Below are positions 1 to 5,142 of a stretch of DNA of 5,142 nucleotides, one piece after another (the stretch's first letter is position 1; each line of letters starts with the position of its first letter). This stretch comes from DASUGM01 sp036274055 (GTDB lineage: Bacteria > Acidobacteriota > Vicinamibacteria > Vicinamibacterales > SCN-69-37): positions 1 through 5,142 of the forward strand of contig DASUGM010000039.1 in assembly GCA_036274055.1 (NCBI GenBank). The letters are read 5' to 3'. A program made the translations under genes and the position numbers. Below the pieces are notes generated by a model that saw only the letters and a program-made list of their open reading frames with translations, was not told where the DNA came from and did no database searches.

Positions 1-7
1 GTTTTAG

Positions 8-68
8 AAAAAGGAGGTCGGGTGTCCTTTATGCATCCGATGCATAAAGGACACCCGACCTCCTTTTT
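8..68. terminator. Long perfect hairpin, probable bidirectional terminator or REP-like element
   Basis: Bases 8-36 and 40-68 are exact reverse complements, 29 bases each, around a 3-base loop (ccg, 37-39). The arms begin with AAAAAGGAGG and end with CCTCCTTTTT, so a transcript from either strand ends the stem in a run of U. It starts three bases past the response regulator stop codon and would terminate the kinase-regulator operon; it could also stop a plus-strand gene lying left of the window. The stem is much longer than an ordinary intrinsic terminator. The tip contains two ATGCAT sites, each itself palindromic. The length and perfection suggest a recently spread repeat reused as a terminator, but only one copy is visible here. 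Confidence 0.8.
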
Positions 69-71
69 GTT

Positions 72-605
72 TCATCTCGCCGACGGGTACTTCGACAGCT
101 TGCGCTGCAGCGATCGACGGTGCAGGCCAAGTACGCGGGCGGCCTCCGAGATGTTGCCATCGCAGTCGGCGAGCACGCGGTTGATGTGTTCCCATTCGAC
201 GCGGTCGAGCGACATCGGCTGCACCGGAATCTCGACGTCGGCTGGACCGCCGCGGGTCAGGGCAGCGAGGATCTCGTCGGCATCCGCGGGTTTCGTCAGG
301 TAGTGCGCCGCCCCGCGGCGCACGGCTTCGACCGCGGTGGCGATGCTGCCGAAACCGGTCAGCACGACGATGCGCGTCGCCGGGTCGGCGCGTTTGAGGA
401 TCGGAATCAGGTCGAGCCCGCTATCGGTGTTGATTCGCAGATCGACCACTGAAAATTCCGGGGCGTCCTGCGCGATGTGCGCTTGCGCTTCCGCGGACGT
501 CGCCGCAGCCTGGACCTCGAAACCGCGCGCCTGAAACGCCCGCGCCAGCCGCTCTCGCAGCGGCGCGTCATCTTCGACGATCAACACCAGCGGCCGCTCC
601 GTCAT
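72..605 (-). CDS. regA: RegA/PrrA/ActR-family redox response regulator
   Basis: This is a DNA-binding response regulator of 177 residues, close to the usual length of about 180 for the RegA/PrrA/ActR/RegR family. Residues 6-118 form a receiver domain with acidic pocket E11-D12-D13, phospho-acceptor D55 (in VVDLRI), T83 and K105 (in LTKP). A short proline-containing linker (P121, P127, P130) leads to a Fis-type helix-turn-helix at about 136-174, with the family signature RVEWEHINRVL and GLHRRSLQRKL. The ATG at 605 overlaps the kinase stop by one base; a GTG three bases earlier is also possible, and GAGG at 615-618 could serve either. Known family members control respiration, photosynthesis and carbon or nitrogen fixation genes in response to redox state. 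The regulon here is unknown, but a matching palindrome lies in the divergent region upstream of the operon. The family call is strong; the exact symbol is by homology only. Confidence 0.92.
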   Translation of the reverse strand: MTERPLVLIVEDDAPLRERLARAFQARGFEVQAAATSAEAQAHIAQDAPEFSVVDLRINTDSGLDLIPILKRADPATRIVVLTGFGSIATAVEAVRRGAAHYLTKPADADEILAALTRGGPADVEIPVQPMSLDRVEWEHINRVLADCDGNISEAARVLGLHRRSLQRKLSKYPSAR

Positions 606-1900
606 CACGCAACGCCTCTGCCTGTCGCCTCGCCGGTCGCGACATTCTGCGGCAGGACGATCGTCACCGTCGTGCCCTGGCCCTGGCGCGACGACAACGT
701 CATCGTGCCGCCGAGTTGGTCAACCGCCGACCTGGTGACGAAGAGGCCCAATCCAGTGCCGACGCCGGGCGGTTTCGTCGTGTAGAAGGGCTCGCCGGCG
801 CGCGCCAGTTCTTCCGTGTTCATTCCCCGCCCGCGGTCGGCAACCTCGATCCGCACGCGATCGCGCTCGGCCCGCGTCGACTGTACGTGGACCACTGACG
901 ACCCATTCGACGCCTGCAACCCGTTGCGCAGGACGTTGACCAGCGCCTGAGCGACAACGTGCGGCGGCCACTGGACGACGATGCCCGTGTCCTCGCCGCA
1001 CGCGACCCGTCCGCGGTCGGCGTCGTTCAACTGGGCGATCGCTTCGCGAATCACCTCGGCGACCGTCGTCGGCTGTGGCGCTTCGCCAGGCGGCTCTGAC
1101 GTCCGGCCCGCCATTCGATCGAGCAGCACGCGGCAGCGGTCGAGTTCGGCGCGAATCAAGGTGATGTCGTCGCGCAGCGCCTGAGCCGCGCCGCTGTCAG
1201 CTAGTCCGCGCTCGAGTTCTCGCGAGGCGACGGCGATCGTCGCCAGCGGCGTACCGAGTTCGTGCGCCGCGCCAGCCGCCACCGTGGCGAGACTGGCGAT
1301 CTTGGCCGCCCGCGCGGCACGGTCATGGAACATCGCGAGGGCGCGGTCGCGGCGCTCGACGGCGACGGCCAGCCGCACCACGAGCACGCCGATGATCAAT
1401 GCGGTCAGCGCGAACGCGAGCCACATTCCGCGCATATGCACCGCGATCTCCGGGTGCATGAGCTGCGCGCTGCGCAACTCGTCAGGAGGCGCGAGAAACA
1501 GCAGCGCATAGCCGCTCACCGACAGCGCCGTCACGACCCACGTCCAGATGCGCCCCAGCACCAGGGCGGCGACGACGATCTGCACGAGGTAGAAAACGCT
1601 CGCCGGGTTGAGCACGCCGCCAAAGTGGAGCAGCAGCCACGAGAGCACGACGACGTCGAGGCAGATCAGCCAGCCGGCCATCGTCGCCGCGATTCGTCCG
1701 ACGTTGACCCGCCAGGTGAACCAGATGTTGGACAGCGCCGCAAGCGCCAGCACCGACAGTGCCGGCGTGAGCGAAGCCGTGGTGTCGACGCCGGATCGGC
1801 CGGCGACGACGGCACCGACGGCAGCCAGGAGCGTCGTCCACCGCACGGTCGCGAGCCAGGTTAGACCGACGCGATCGGTCTCGGTCGCCGGCGAAGTCAT
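605..1900 (-). CDS. regB: RegB/PrrB-family redox sensor histidine kinase
   Basis: This is a membrane sensor kinase of 431 residues. About six hydrophobic helices occupy residues 15-34, 45-65, 70-92, 100-116, 118-137 and 159-181. Between helices 3 and 4 is GGVLNP (94-99), matching the GGxxNP quinone-binding region of RegB. The H-box AAHELGTPLATI places the phosphorylated histidine at H213. C256 in DRCRVLL lies 43 residues later, similar to the redox-active cysteine of RegB. The ATPase domain has the N-box NVLRNGLQAS (key N326), the G1 motif DRGRGM (D355), the F-box EPFYTTKP and the G2 motif GTGLGL (381-386). In this family oxidised quinone and cysteine oxidation restrain kinase activity; the partner is the regulator encoded immediately downstream. 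The ATG at 1900 has no convincing Shine-Dalgarno sequence, so the message may have little or no leader. Confidence 0.93.
   Translation of the reverse strand: MTSPATETDRVGLTWLATVRWTTLLAAVGAVVAGRSGVDTTASLTPALSVLALAALSNIWFTWRVNVGRIAATMAGWLICLDVVVLSWLLLHFGGVLNPASVFYLVQIVVAALVLGRIWTWVVTALSVSGYALLFLAPPDELRSAQLMHPEIAVHMRGMWLAFALTALIIGVLVVRLAVAVERRDRALAMFHDRAARAAKIASLATVAAGAAHELGTPLATIAVASRELERGLADSGAAQALRDDITLIRAELDRCRVLLDRMAGRTSEPPGEAPQPTTVAEVIREAIAQLNDADRGRVACGEDTGIVVQWPPHVVAQALVNVLRNGLQASNGSSVVHVQSTRAERDRVRIEVADRGRGMNTEELARAGEPFYTTKPPGVGTGLGLFVTRSAVDQLGGTMTLSSRQGQGTTVTIVLPQNVATGEATGRGVA
615..618 (-). promoter_or_regulatory. Ribosome binding site for regA inside the regB end
   Basis: On the minus strand GAGG lies nine bases before the ATG at 605 and six before the GTG at 608, within the last codons of the kinase gene. 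With the TGATG stop-start overlap this points to coupled translation, which would keep kinase and regulator in fixed proportion. Confidence 0.55.
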
Positions 1901-1933
1901 GAGCAGCTAGAAACTACCGCGTTTGCGGCGGCG

Positions 1934-1958
1934 CGCCTGCGGCAATTTGCCGCAGGCG
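1934..1958. promoter_or_regulatory. 25-base palindrome, candidate RegA binding site
   Basis: Bases 1934-1945 and 1947-1958 are perfect reverse complements around T1946. The core GCGGC-AATTT-GCCGC (1939-1953) has the RegA/PrrA form GCGGC-N5-GNCGC. Against the RegR box as I recall it (GNGRCRTTNNGNCGC) it agrees at all specified positions but one. It sits between the divergent kinase and copC genes, centred 45 bases before the copC ATG and 46 before the kinase ATG. It could therefore serve both autoregulation and copC control. Other GCGGC half-sites flank it at 1925-1929 and 1956-1960, but these are weak evidence in such GC-rich DNA. A hairpin terminator is unlikely, because no U-run follows and no gene ends here. 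Confidence 0.6.
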
Positions 1959-1978
1959 GCTGTCCGCGAGCGAACGCC

Positions 1979-1984
1979 TATACT
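1979..1984 (+). promoter_or_regulatory. Probable -10 box for leaderless copC transcript
   Basis: TATACT matches the TATAAT consensus at five of six bases and is one of the few AT-rich words in this region. It ends six bases before the ATG at 1991, so transcription would begin at or very near the A of the start codon. No Shine-Dalgarno sequence precedes the ATG, which agrees with a leaderless message. The expected -35 position (about 1956-1961) reads GCGGCT, unlike TTGACA, as is common at promoters that need an activator. Confidence 0.5.
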
Positions 1985-1990
1985 TTGAAC

Positions 1991-2359
1991 ATGCGCTCCG
2001 TCGCTTTTGCCACCGCCCTGCTGCTGTCGCTCTCGATCGGCACCCTGGCCGCCCCCCGTTTCCACTTCGAGCTCGTGAAATCTTCGCCAACGGCGGGGCA
2101 GAAGCTCGACGCCGCTCCGGCGCGAGTGCAAATGTGGTTTTCGCAGCCGCCGGCCGCCGGCGTGAGCACGATCACTCTCAAACACGGCGAAATGGACGTC
2201 GAACTCAAGAAGCCGGTGATCGATCCCAAGGGCAAGTCGATGACGGTGGAGCCACTGAAGCCGCTGACCGCCGGTGACTACGTCGCCAAGTGGCGCGGCG
2301 CCGGCGACGATGGCCACGTCTCGACCGGCGAAGTGAAATTCACCGTCGTCGCCAAGTAG
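1991..2359 (+). CDS. copC: CopC-like periplasmic copper-binding protein
   Basis: This is a small exported protein of 122 residues, the usual CopC/PcoC/YobA size. Residues 1-21 are a signal peptide (a positive start, then a Leu/Ala/Ser-rich core ending in TLAA). The rest fits the CopC beta-sandwich: HFELVKSSPTAG (25-36) aligns with the mature start of CopC (HxxLVxSxPAxG). VQMWFSQP is a core strand, and the end has W101, then DDGHVSTGEVKFTV (106-119) with the conserved D107-G-H109. H25, D107 and H109 are the likely Cu(II) ligands. No methionine-rich Cu(I) segment is present. The ATG at 1991 is preferred over a TTG at 1985 because a -10 box ends just upstream. It is followed after 24 bases by a CopD-like gene, and the two probably work together in copper binding and uptake. 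The exact physiological role is not shown. Confidence 0.88.
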   Translation: MRSVAFATALLLSLSIGTLAAPRFHFELVKSSPTAGQKLDAAPARVQMWFSQPPAAGVSTITLKHGEMDVELKKPVIDPKGKSMTVEPLKPLTAGDYVAKWRGAGDDGHVSTGEVKFTVVAK

Positions 2360-2383
2360 TGCGATGATCGGGCGCGACGAGTC

Positions 2384-3286
2384 GTGCCTGACCTCACCAG
2401 TCTGCTTCTGGCCGGTGCCCGCTGGCTGACGTATCTCTCCGTTCTCCTGATTGTCGGCGGCGCGGGTGCGCACGTCGTGGTCGCGCGCGCATCGACGGCG
2501 ACGGCCGTTGCCGTCGTCAGATCGATCCTGTTCGCGCGCATCGAGCGGACGGCGAGGCTCGGCGCCTGGCTGTGGTGCGCGTCGGTCATCTGCACACTCG
2601 CTATTCAACTGTTCGCGTGGTTCGGCGCTGATGGCATGCTCGATGGCGAGAACATCGGCGTGATGATCGGCGGGACGGTGTGGGGACAAGGCTGGCAATG
2701 GACGGCGATCGGGTCGTGCGGCGTGCTCGCGCTGTTCATCGCCGCCCGGGTCGCGCCGCCGTTGTCGGTCCTGGCGCTCTTCGGCAGCGCCGGCGCCGTG
2801 GCGGTGATCTCGCCGCTCATCGGTCACGGCGGCAGCCACGGGACGGTCGTGTGGATGCTGCATGCCGCGCACTTGCTCGGCGCCGGCTTGTGGATCGGCA
2901 CGCTCGGGGTGTTGTTACGCACGATTGGGGTCAGACCCCGCGCTGAGGTGCTGCGGCCGCTACTCGTTTCGTTGTCGCCGGTTGCGCTCACGGGCGCGTC
3001 GATCGCCATAGCCACCGGCGTGATTCTTGCGTTCGAGCACCTTCCGTCGCTCGCCTCGGTTGTCGAAACTGCATTCGGGATCACGCTGCTCGTGAAGATC
3101 TTCGTCGTCCTCGATCTCATTGCGCTTGGCTATCTGAACTGGAAAGTATTCGGACCGCGGGCGACGTCCGAGGACGGGCGCGTCCGGCTCGTCAACGTCG
3201 CGGTCACCGAGGCCGCGCTCGGTTTCGTGCTCGTACTCGCGATCACCGCCTGGCTGAGCGGCTTGCCCATTCCCGGCGCCGGCTAG
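2384..3286 (+). CDS. copD: CopD-like copper resistance/import membrane protein
   Basis: This is an integral membrane protein of 300 residues with about eight helices, near residues 9-29, 57-78, 104-122, 127-145, 158-179, 195-215, 230-252 and 271-291, as in CopD/PcoD and the membrane half of YcnJ. Family features are GHGGSHG (147-153) followed by the helix WMLHAAHLLGAGLWIGTL with H160 and H163, and a later helix with LLVKIFVVLDLIALGYLNW. Conserved histidines near the membrane face are thought to pass copper delivered by CopC into the cytoplasm. The start is the GTG at 2384, which puts the first helix intact at the N-terminus; no clear Shine-Dalgarno sequence is seen, so translation may depend on copC. 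Codons 182-185 in the loop after helix 5 coincide with a GGGGTC-A-GACCCC palindrome, noted separately. The family is clear; direction of transport and metal are inferred. Confidence 0.87.
   Translation: MPDLTSLLLAGARWLTYLSVLLIVGGAGAHVVVARASTATAVAVVRSILFARIERTARLGAWLWCASVICTLAIQLFAWFGADGMLDGENIGVMIGGTVWGQGWQWTAIGSCGVLALFIAARVAPPLSVLALFGSAGAVAVISPLIGHGGSHGTVVWMLHAAHLLGAGLWIGTLGVLLRTIGVRPRAEVLRPLLVSLSPVALTGASIAIATGVILAFEHLPSLASVVETAFGITLLVKIFVVLDLIALGYLNWKVFGPRATSEDGRVRLVNVAVTEAALGFVLVLAITAWLSGLPIPGAG
2927..2939. repeat. Short palindrome GGGGTCAGACCCC inside copD
   Basis: Two six-base arms (2927-2932 and 2934-2939) surround one A. It encodes GVRP in a short polar loop between two membrane helices of the CopD-like protein, where extra residues should be tolerated. 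The word resembles dispersed repetitive palindromes that I recall from Acidobacteriota and some Proteobacteria near REP-associated tyrosine transposases. No second copy is present in this window, so the repeat status is unproven. Confidence 0.45.
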
Positions 3287-3299
3287 CGCGATCTCGAAG

Positions 3300-3305
3300 C
3301 ATAAT
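3300..3305 (+). promoter_or_regulatory. Possible -10 box for the FRG-protein gene
   Basis: CATAAT matches TATAAT at five of six bases. It ends nine bases before the ATG at 3315, so a transcript from it would have a leader of about three bases. No Shine-Dalgarno sequence lies between the copD stop (3284-3286) and this ATG. This supports an independent, nearly leaderless message for the last two genes, though read-through from copD is equally possible. Confidence 0.35.
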
Positions 3306-3314
3306 TCCATCACG

Positions 3315-4205
3315 ATGGCAAAGCGCGCCCGCCCTCGCGTTGCGGTTCGCCCGATCGACAGCTGGTCGGAGTTCGTGGACATCATCCAGGGATGGCCGGG
3401 ATTTCGTAACTGGTGTTTTCGCGGTCAGGGCAAGGCCGATTGGTTTCTGCAACCGTCTCTCGCCCGGCACATCGAGGTGTCCAAGGTCTCGCCGAAAGCC
3501 TGGCGGCTGCAGGAGGAACGGATCCGCAGAATCTTCGAGCGGAAATCGCATCTGTTTCTCAGCGACCGGCCATCCAACGACGAACTCGAGTGGCTGGCAT
3601 TGATGCAGCACCATGGCGCGCCGACCCGGCTGCTCGACTTCACCTTCTCGCCGTACGTCGCGGCGTTCTTCGCCCTCGAGCGCGCCGAGAAGGATGCGGC
3701 GATCTGGGCGCTGAACCTGCCGCTGCTCTGGCAGATTCACGATCGCCATCTCATCGGCCGCGTGAACGTCCTTCGCGCGGATCCGCGGTATCGCCAGGCG
3801 TTTCGCCGGCTCTATCTTCCGAATCGACACGCGTTCGTCTGGCAGGGCGATCCGTTCAAGATGCCGCAGCGCGTCGTCGCCCAGTCGGGAACGTTCCTGG
3901 TCCTCAGCCATCTCGGCCTCAACGTCGAAGAGATTCTGGCAAAGTATCCTGGGGAAGGGACGCTGCTGATCAAATTCGTCGTCGATGCCGCCAAGGTCCG
4001 GGCCGAAGCGATGGCGTCGCTGTACTCGATGAACATCACCCAGGCGACGCTGTTTCCCGGGCTCGACGGGCTGGCACGATCGATGGCGTATGAGTTCGAG
4101 TACAGCTGGCAGGTCAACGTGCGAACGTCGAAGACGCTCGCCAACCTCAAGAATCCGCGGGTGCCGAAAAGCGTGCTCGAGAAAACGAGAAAGATCGGGG
4201 GCTGA
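3315..4205 (+). CDS. FRG domain-containing protein
   Basis: This is a soluble protein of 296 residues with no signal peptide or membrane helix. The FRG domain is recognisable from about residue 15 to 125: NWCFRGQGKADWFLQPSLAR (32-51) gives the name-giving F35-R36-G37 and the following L-x-PS. Then MQHHGAPTRLLDFTFSPY (97-114) and AAFFALE form the second conserved block. Later blocks typical of the family are RVVAQSGTFLVLS (186-198, Q190) and ATLFPGLDGLARSM (244-257). The C-terminal 40 residues are basic. Biochemical activity of FRG proteins is not established to my knowledge; they are seen as single genes and in mobile or defence-rich regions. The gene starts 28 bases after copD and ends two bases before the next gene, with which it is probably co-transcribed. 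Several T-ending codons near the start (TTT, CGT, TGT) hint at slightly different composition from its neighbours. No function is assigned. Confidence 0.85.
   Translation: MAKRARPRVAVRPIDSWSEFVDIIQGWPGFRNWCFRGQGKADWFLQPSLARHIEVSKVSPKAWRLQEERIRRIFERKSHLFLSDRPSNDELEWLALMQHHGAPTRLLDFTFSPYVAAFFALERAEKDAAIWALNLPLLWQIHDRHLIGRVNVLRADPRYRQAFRRLYLPNRHAFVWQGDPFKMPQRVVAQSGTFLVLSHLGLNVEEILAKYPGEGTLLIKFVVDAAKVRAEAMASLYSMNITQATLFPGLDGLARSMAYEFEYSWQVNVRTSKTLANLKNPRVPKSVLEKTRKIGG
4197..4201 (+). promoter_or_regulatory. G-rich ribosome binding site for the DUF1259 gene
   Basis: GGGGG ends six bases before the ATG at 4208 and overlaps the final codons of the FRG gene, whose TGA (4203-4205) is two bases before the start. 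The arrangement supports re-initiation by ribosomes finishing the FRG gene. Confidence 0.4.
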
Positions 4206-4207
4206 AC

Positions 4208-5119
4208 ATGTCGCGACGAACAACGTTTGCTGCCGCTGTGGTGGTCCTGCTGTCGGCGGCCGCTCTACCCGCGCAGGCGCCGGAGATGCCTGCCGACTAC
4301 AAGGGCGTGCTGGCGACTCTCGGCAAGGCCGGCGATTTCAAGGACGCCGTCCTCAAGGTCAACATCCCGAGAGCTGATCTCCGCGTGTCAATCGCCGGCC
4401 GATCGGCGCCGGTTCCTTTCGGCTTCGGCGGCTGGCTGGCCTTGACCAAAGGCGACGGCGGCATCGACGTCATGATGGGCGATCTCGTTCTGACCGAGGC
4501 GGAAGTCAACCCGGTGATGTCGGCGCTGCTCGACAACGGGCTGGATGTGACCGCGCTGCACAATCATTTTTTCTGGGAGCAGCCGCGGATTTTCTACATG
4601 CACGTGCACGGCATGGGCGCCGCCGCGGATCTCGCCAAACGCGCCAAGCCGGCGATCGCTCTCATCGACCGCGACGTCGCGCGTGCCGCGGCCGCAACGC
4701 CGGCGCCCGGTGCCGCCGCGGCGCCGCCTTCGATCGACGGCGCGGCGCTCTCGAAGATCATCGGCGCGCCCGGTGAGCAGAACGGGCCCGTCTACAAGAT
4801 CACGATCGGCCGGCCCGATATCGCGCTCCGAGAGCACGGCGCCGTGATCAACGCGCGGATGGGCCTCAACACCTGGGCGGCATTCGCCGGCACCAACGAC
4901 GATGCGATGGTCGCCGGTGACGTTGCGATGCTGCCGGCGGAACTGACGCCGGTGCTGAAGGCGCTCCGGGCCAACAACCTCAGCGTCGTCGCCATCCATC
5001 ACCACATGACCGGCGTCGAGCCGACGGTGGTCTTTCTGCACTACTACGGCACCGGACCGGCCGCGCAGCTCGCGGCCGGCGTGCGCGCCGCGCTCGCGGC
5101 GCTCGCGGCGCTACGGTAG
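4208..5119 (+). CDS. Secreted LppY/LpqO-type DUF1259 protein, two repeats
   Basis: This is an exported protein of 303 residues. The start MSRRTTF followed by a hydrophobic core and LPAQA (20-24) is a signal peptide; no lipobox cysteine is present, so it is secreted rather than lipid-anchored. The mature part has two related domains, about 33-154 and 180-300, joined by an Ala/Pro-rich linker (159-174). Equivalent segments are MMGDLVLTEAEVNPVMSALL (89-108) with AGDVAMLPAELTPVLKAL (236-253), LDVTALHNH with LSVVAIHHH, and RIFYMHVHGMG (127-137) with TVVFLHYYGTG (273-283). The His pairs H118/H120 and H132/H134 in domain 1, and H264-H266 with H278 in domain 2, are plausible metal or ligand sites. 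The architecture matches DUF1259, named after mycobacterial LppY and LpqO, whose function is unknown to me. It follows the FRG gene by two bases. The family call is firm, the role is not. Confidence 0.85.
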   Translation: MSRRTTFAAAVVVLLSAAALPAQAPEMPADYKGVLATLGKAGDFKDAVLKVNIPRADLRVSIAGRSAPVPFGFGGWLALTKGDGGIDVMMGDLVLTEAEVNPVMSALLDNGLDVTALHNHFFWEQPRIFYMHVHGMGAAADLAKRAKPAIALIDRDVARAAAATPAPGAAAAPPSIDGAALSKIIGAPGEQNGPVYKITIGRPDIALREHGAVINARMGLNTWAAFAGTNDDAMVAGDVAMLPAELTPVLKALRANNLSVVAIHHHMTGVEPTVVFLHYYGTGPAAQLAAGVRAALAALAALR

Positions 5120-5142
5120 CCACGCTCGCGCGCTCGCGCGCT
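5091..5142. repeat. CGCTCGCG short tandem repeats across the gene end
   Basis: Inside the coding end CGCTCGCGG occurs twice in tandem (5091-5108), encoding the Ala-Leu-Ala tail. After the stop codon the eight-base unit CGCTCGCG occurs two and a half times (5123-5142) and is cut by the window edge. The period changes from nine to eight bases exactly where the reading frame no longer has to be kept. It may reflect replication slippage; no terminator is visible after the gene within the window. Confidence 0.55.

Noticed and set aside
11..33. A perfect AAGGAGG followed by ATG inside the left hairpin, on both strands, suggesting small genes
   Set aside because: The spacing of 13 bases is long, the site is buried in a 29-base stem, and its presence on both strands follows simply from the palindrome.
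1262..1864. A 200-residue plus-strand frame opposite the kinase
   Set aside because: The kinase on the minus strand has all its catalytic boxes in order; the opposite frame has a repetitive Arg/His/Asp composition only.
1934..1958. The palindrome read as a transcription terminator
   Set aside because: It lies between two divergent gene starts and lacks a following T-run on either strand.
1907..2872. A 321-residue open frame on the minus strand opposite copC-copD
   Set aside because: Its product is rich in Arg, Asp and His with no recognisable fold, as expected from the antisense of GC-rich codons, and it covers two well-supported genes.
3243..4223. A 326-residue open frame on the minus strand opposite the FRG gene
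   Set aside because: It is low in recognisable motifs and mirrors a gene with clear family blocks; the long frame is explained by high GC content.
4388..5041. A 217-residue minus-strand frame opposite the DUF1259 gene
   Set aside because: The composition is Arg/His/Asp-rich and typical of antisense; the plus-strand gene has a signal peptide and two conserved repeats.
1..5142. CRISPR array, tRNA, rRNA or insertion sequence
   Set aside because: No regularly spaced repeats, cloverleaf, ribosomal sequence or transposase gene could be found by reading.

Overview
The window is GC-rich bacterial DNA, densely coded, with six complete protein genes and no RNA genes, CRISPR array or transposase gene. 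The best guess for the source is a soil-type Acidobacteriota, possibly Vicinamibacteria. That rests on the gene mix (DUF1259 protein, FRG protein, RegB/RegA pair), the codon bias and two palindromic sequences of a kind I associate with that group. It is an impression, not a demonstrated assignment.

Left part (1-1900, minus strand): a two-gene operon encodes a RegB/PrrB-type redox sensor histidine kinase and its RegA/PrrA/ActR-type response regulator. The kinase stop overlaps the regulator start, and the operon ends in a very long perfect hairpin (8-68). The kinase keeps the family's quinone-site motif (GGxxNP), the H-box (HELGTPLATI) and a cysteine placed like the redox-active cysteine of RegB.

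Middle part (1901-3286, plus strand): transcribed away from the kinase is a copper pair, a secreted CopC-like protein and an eight-helix CopD-like membrane protein. The 90-base divergent region holds a 25-base palindrome whose core is GCGGC-N5-GCCGC, close to the published RegA/PrrA/RegR site. It is centred about 45 bases upstream of a probable leaderless copC start. The simplest reading is that the redox pair controls copper handling, and perhaps itself, from this site. In Rhodobacter the reg locus has senC, a copper chaperone for cytochrome oxidase, in a similar divergent position. Here copC-copD may fill the same role.

Right part (3287-5142, plus strand): an FRG-domain protein of unknown activity is followed after two bases by a secreted two-repeat LppY/LpqO-type (DUF1259) protein. 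They look translationally coupled. No function is proven for either, and the pairing of a cytoplasmic protein with an exported one is unexplained. The window ends in CGCTCGCG-type short tandem repeats that begin inside the last gene and continue past its stop.
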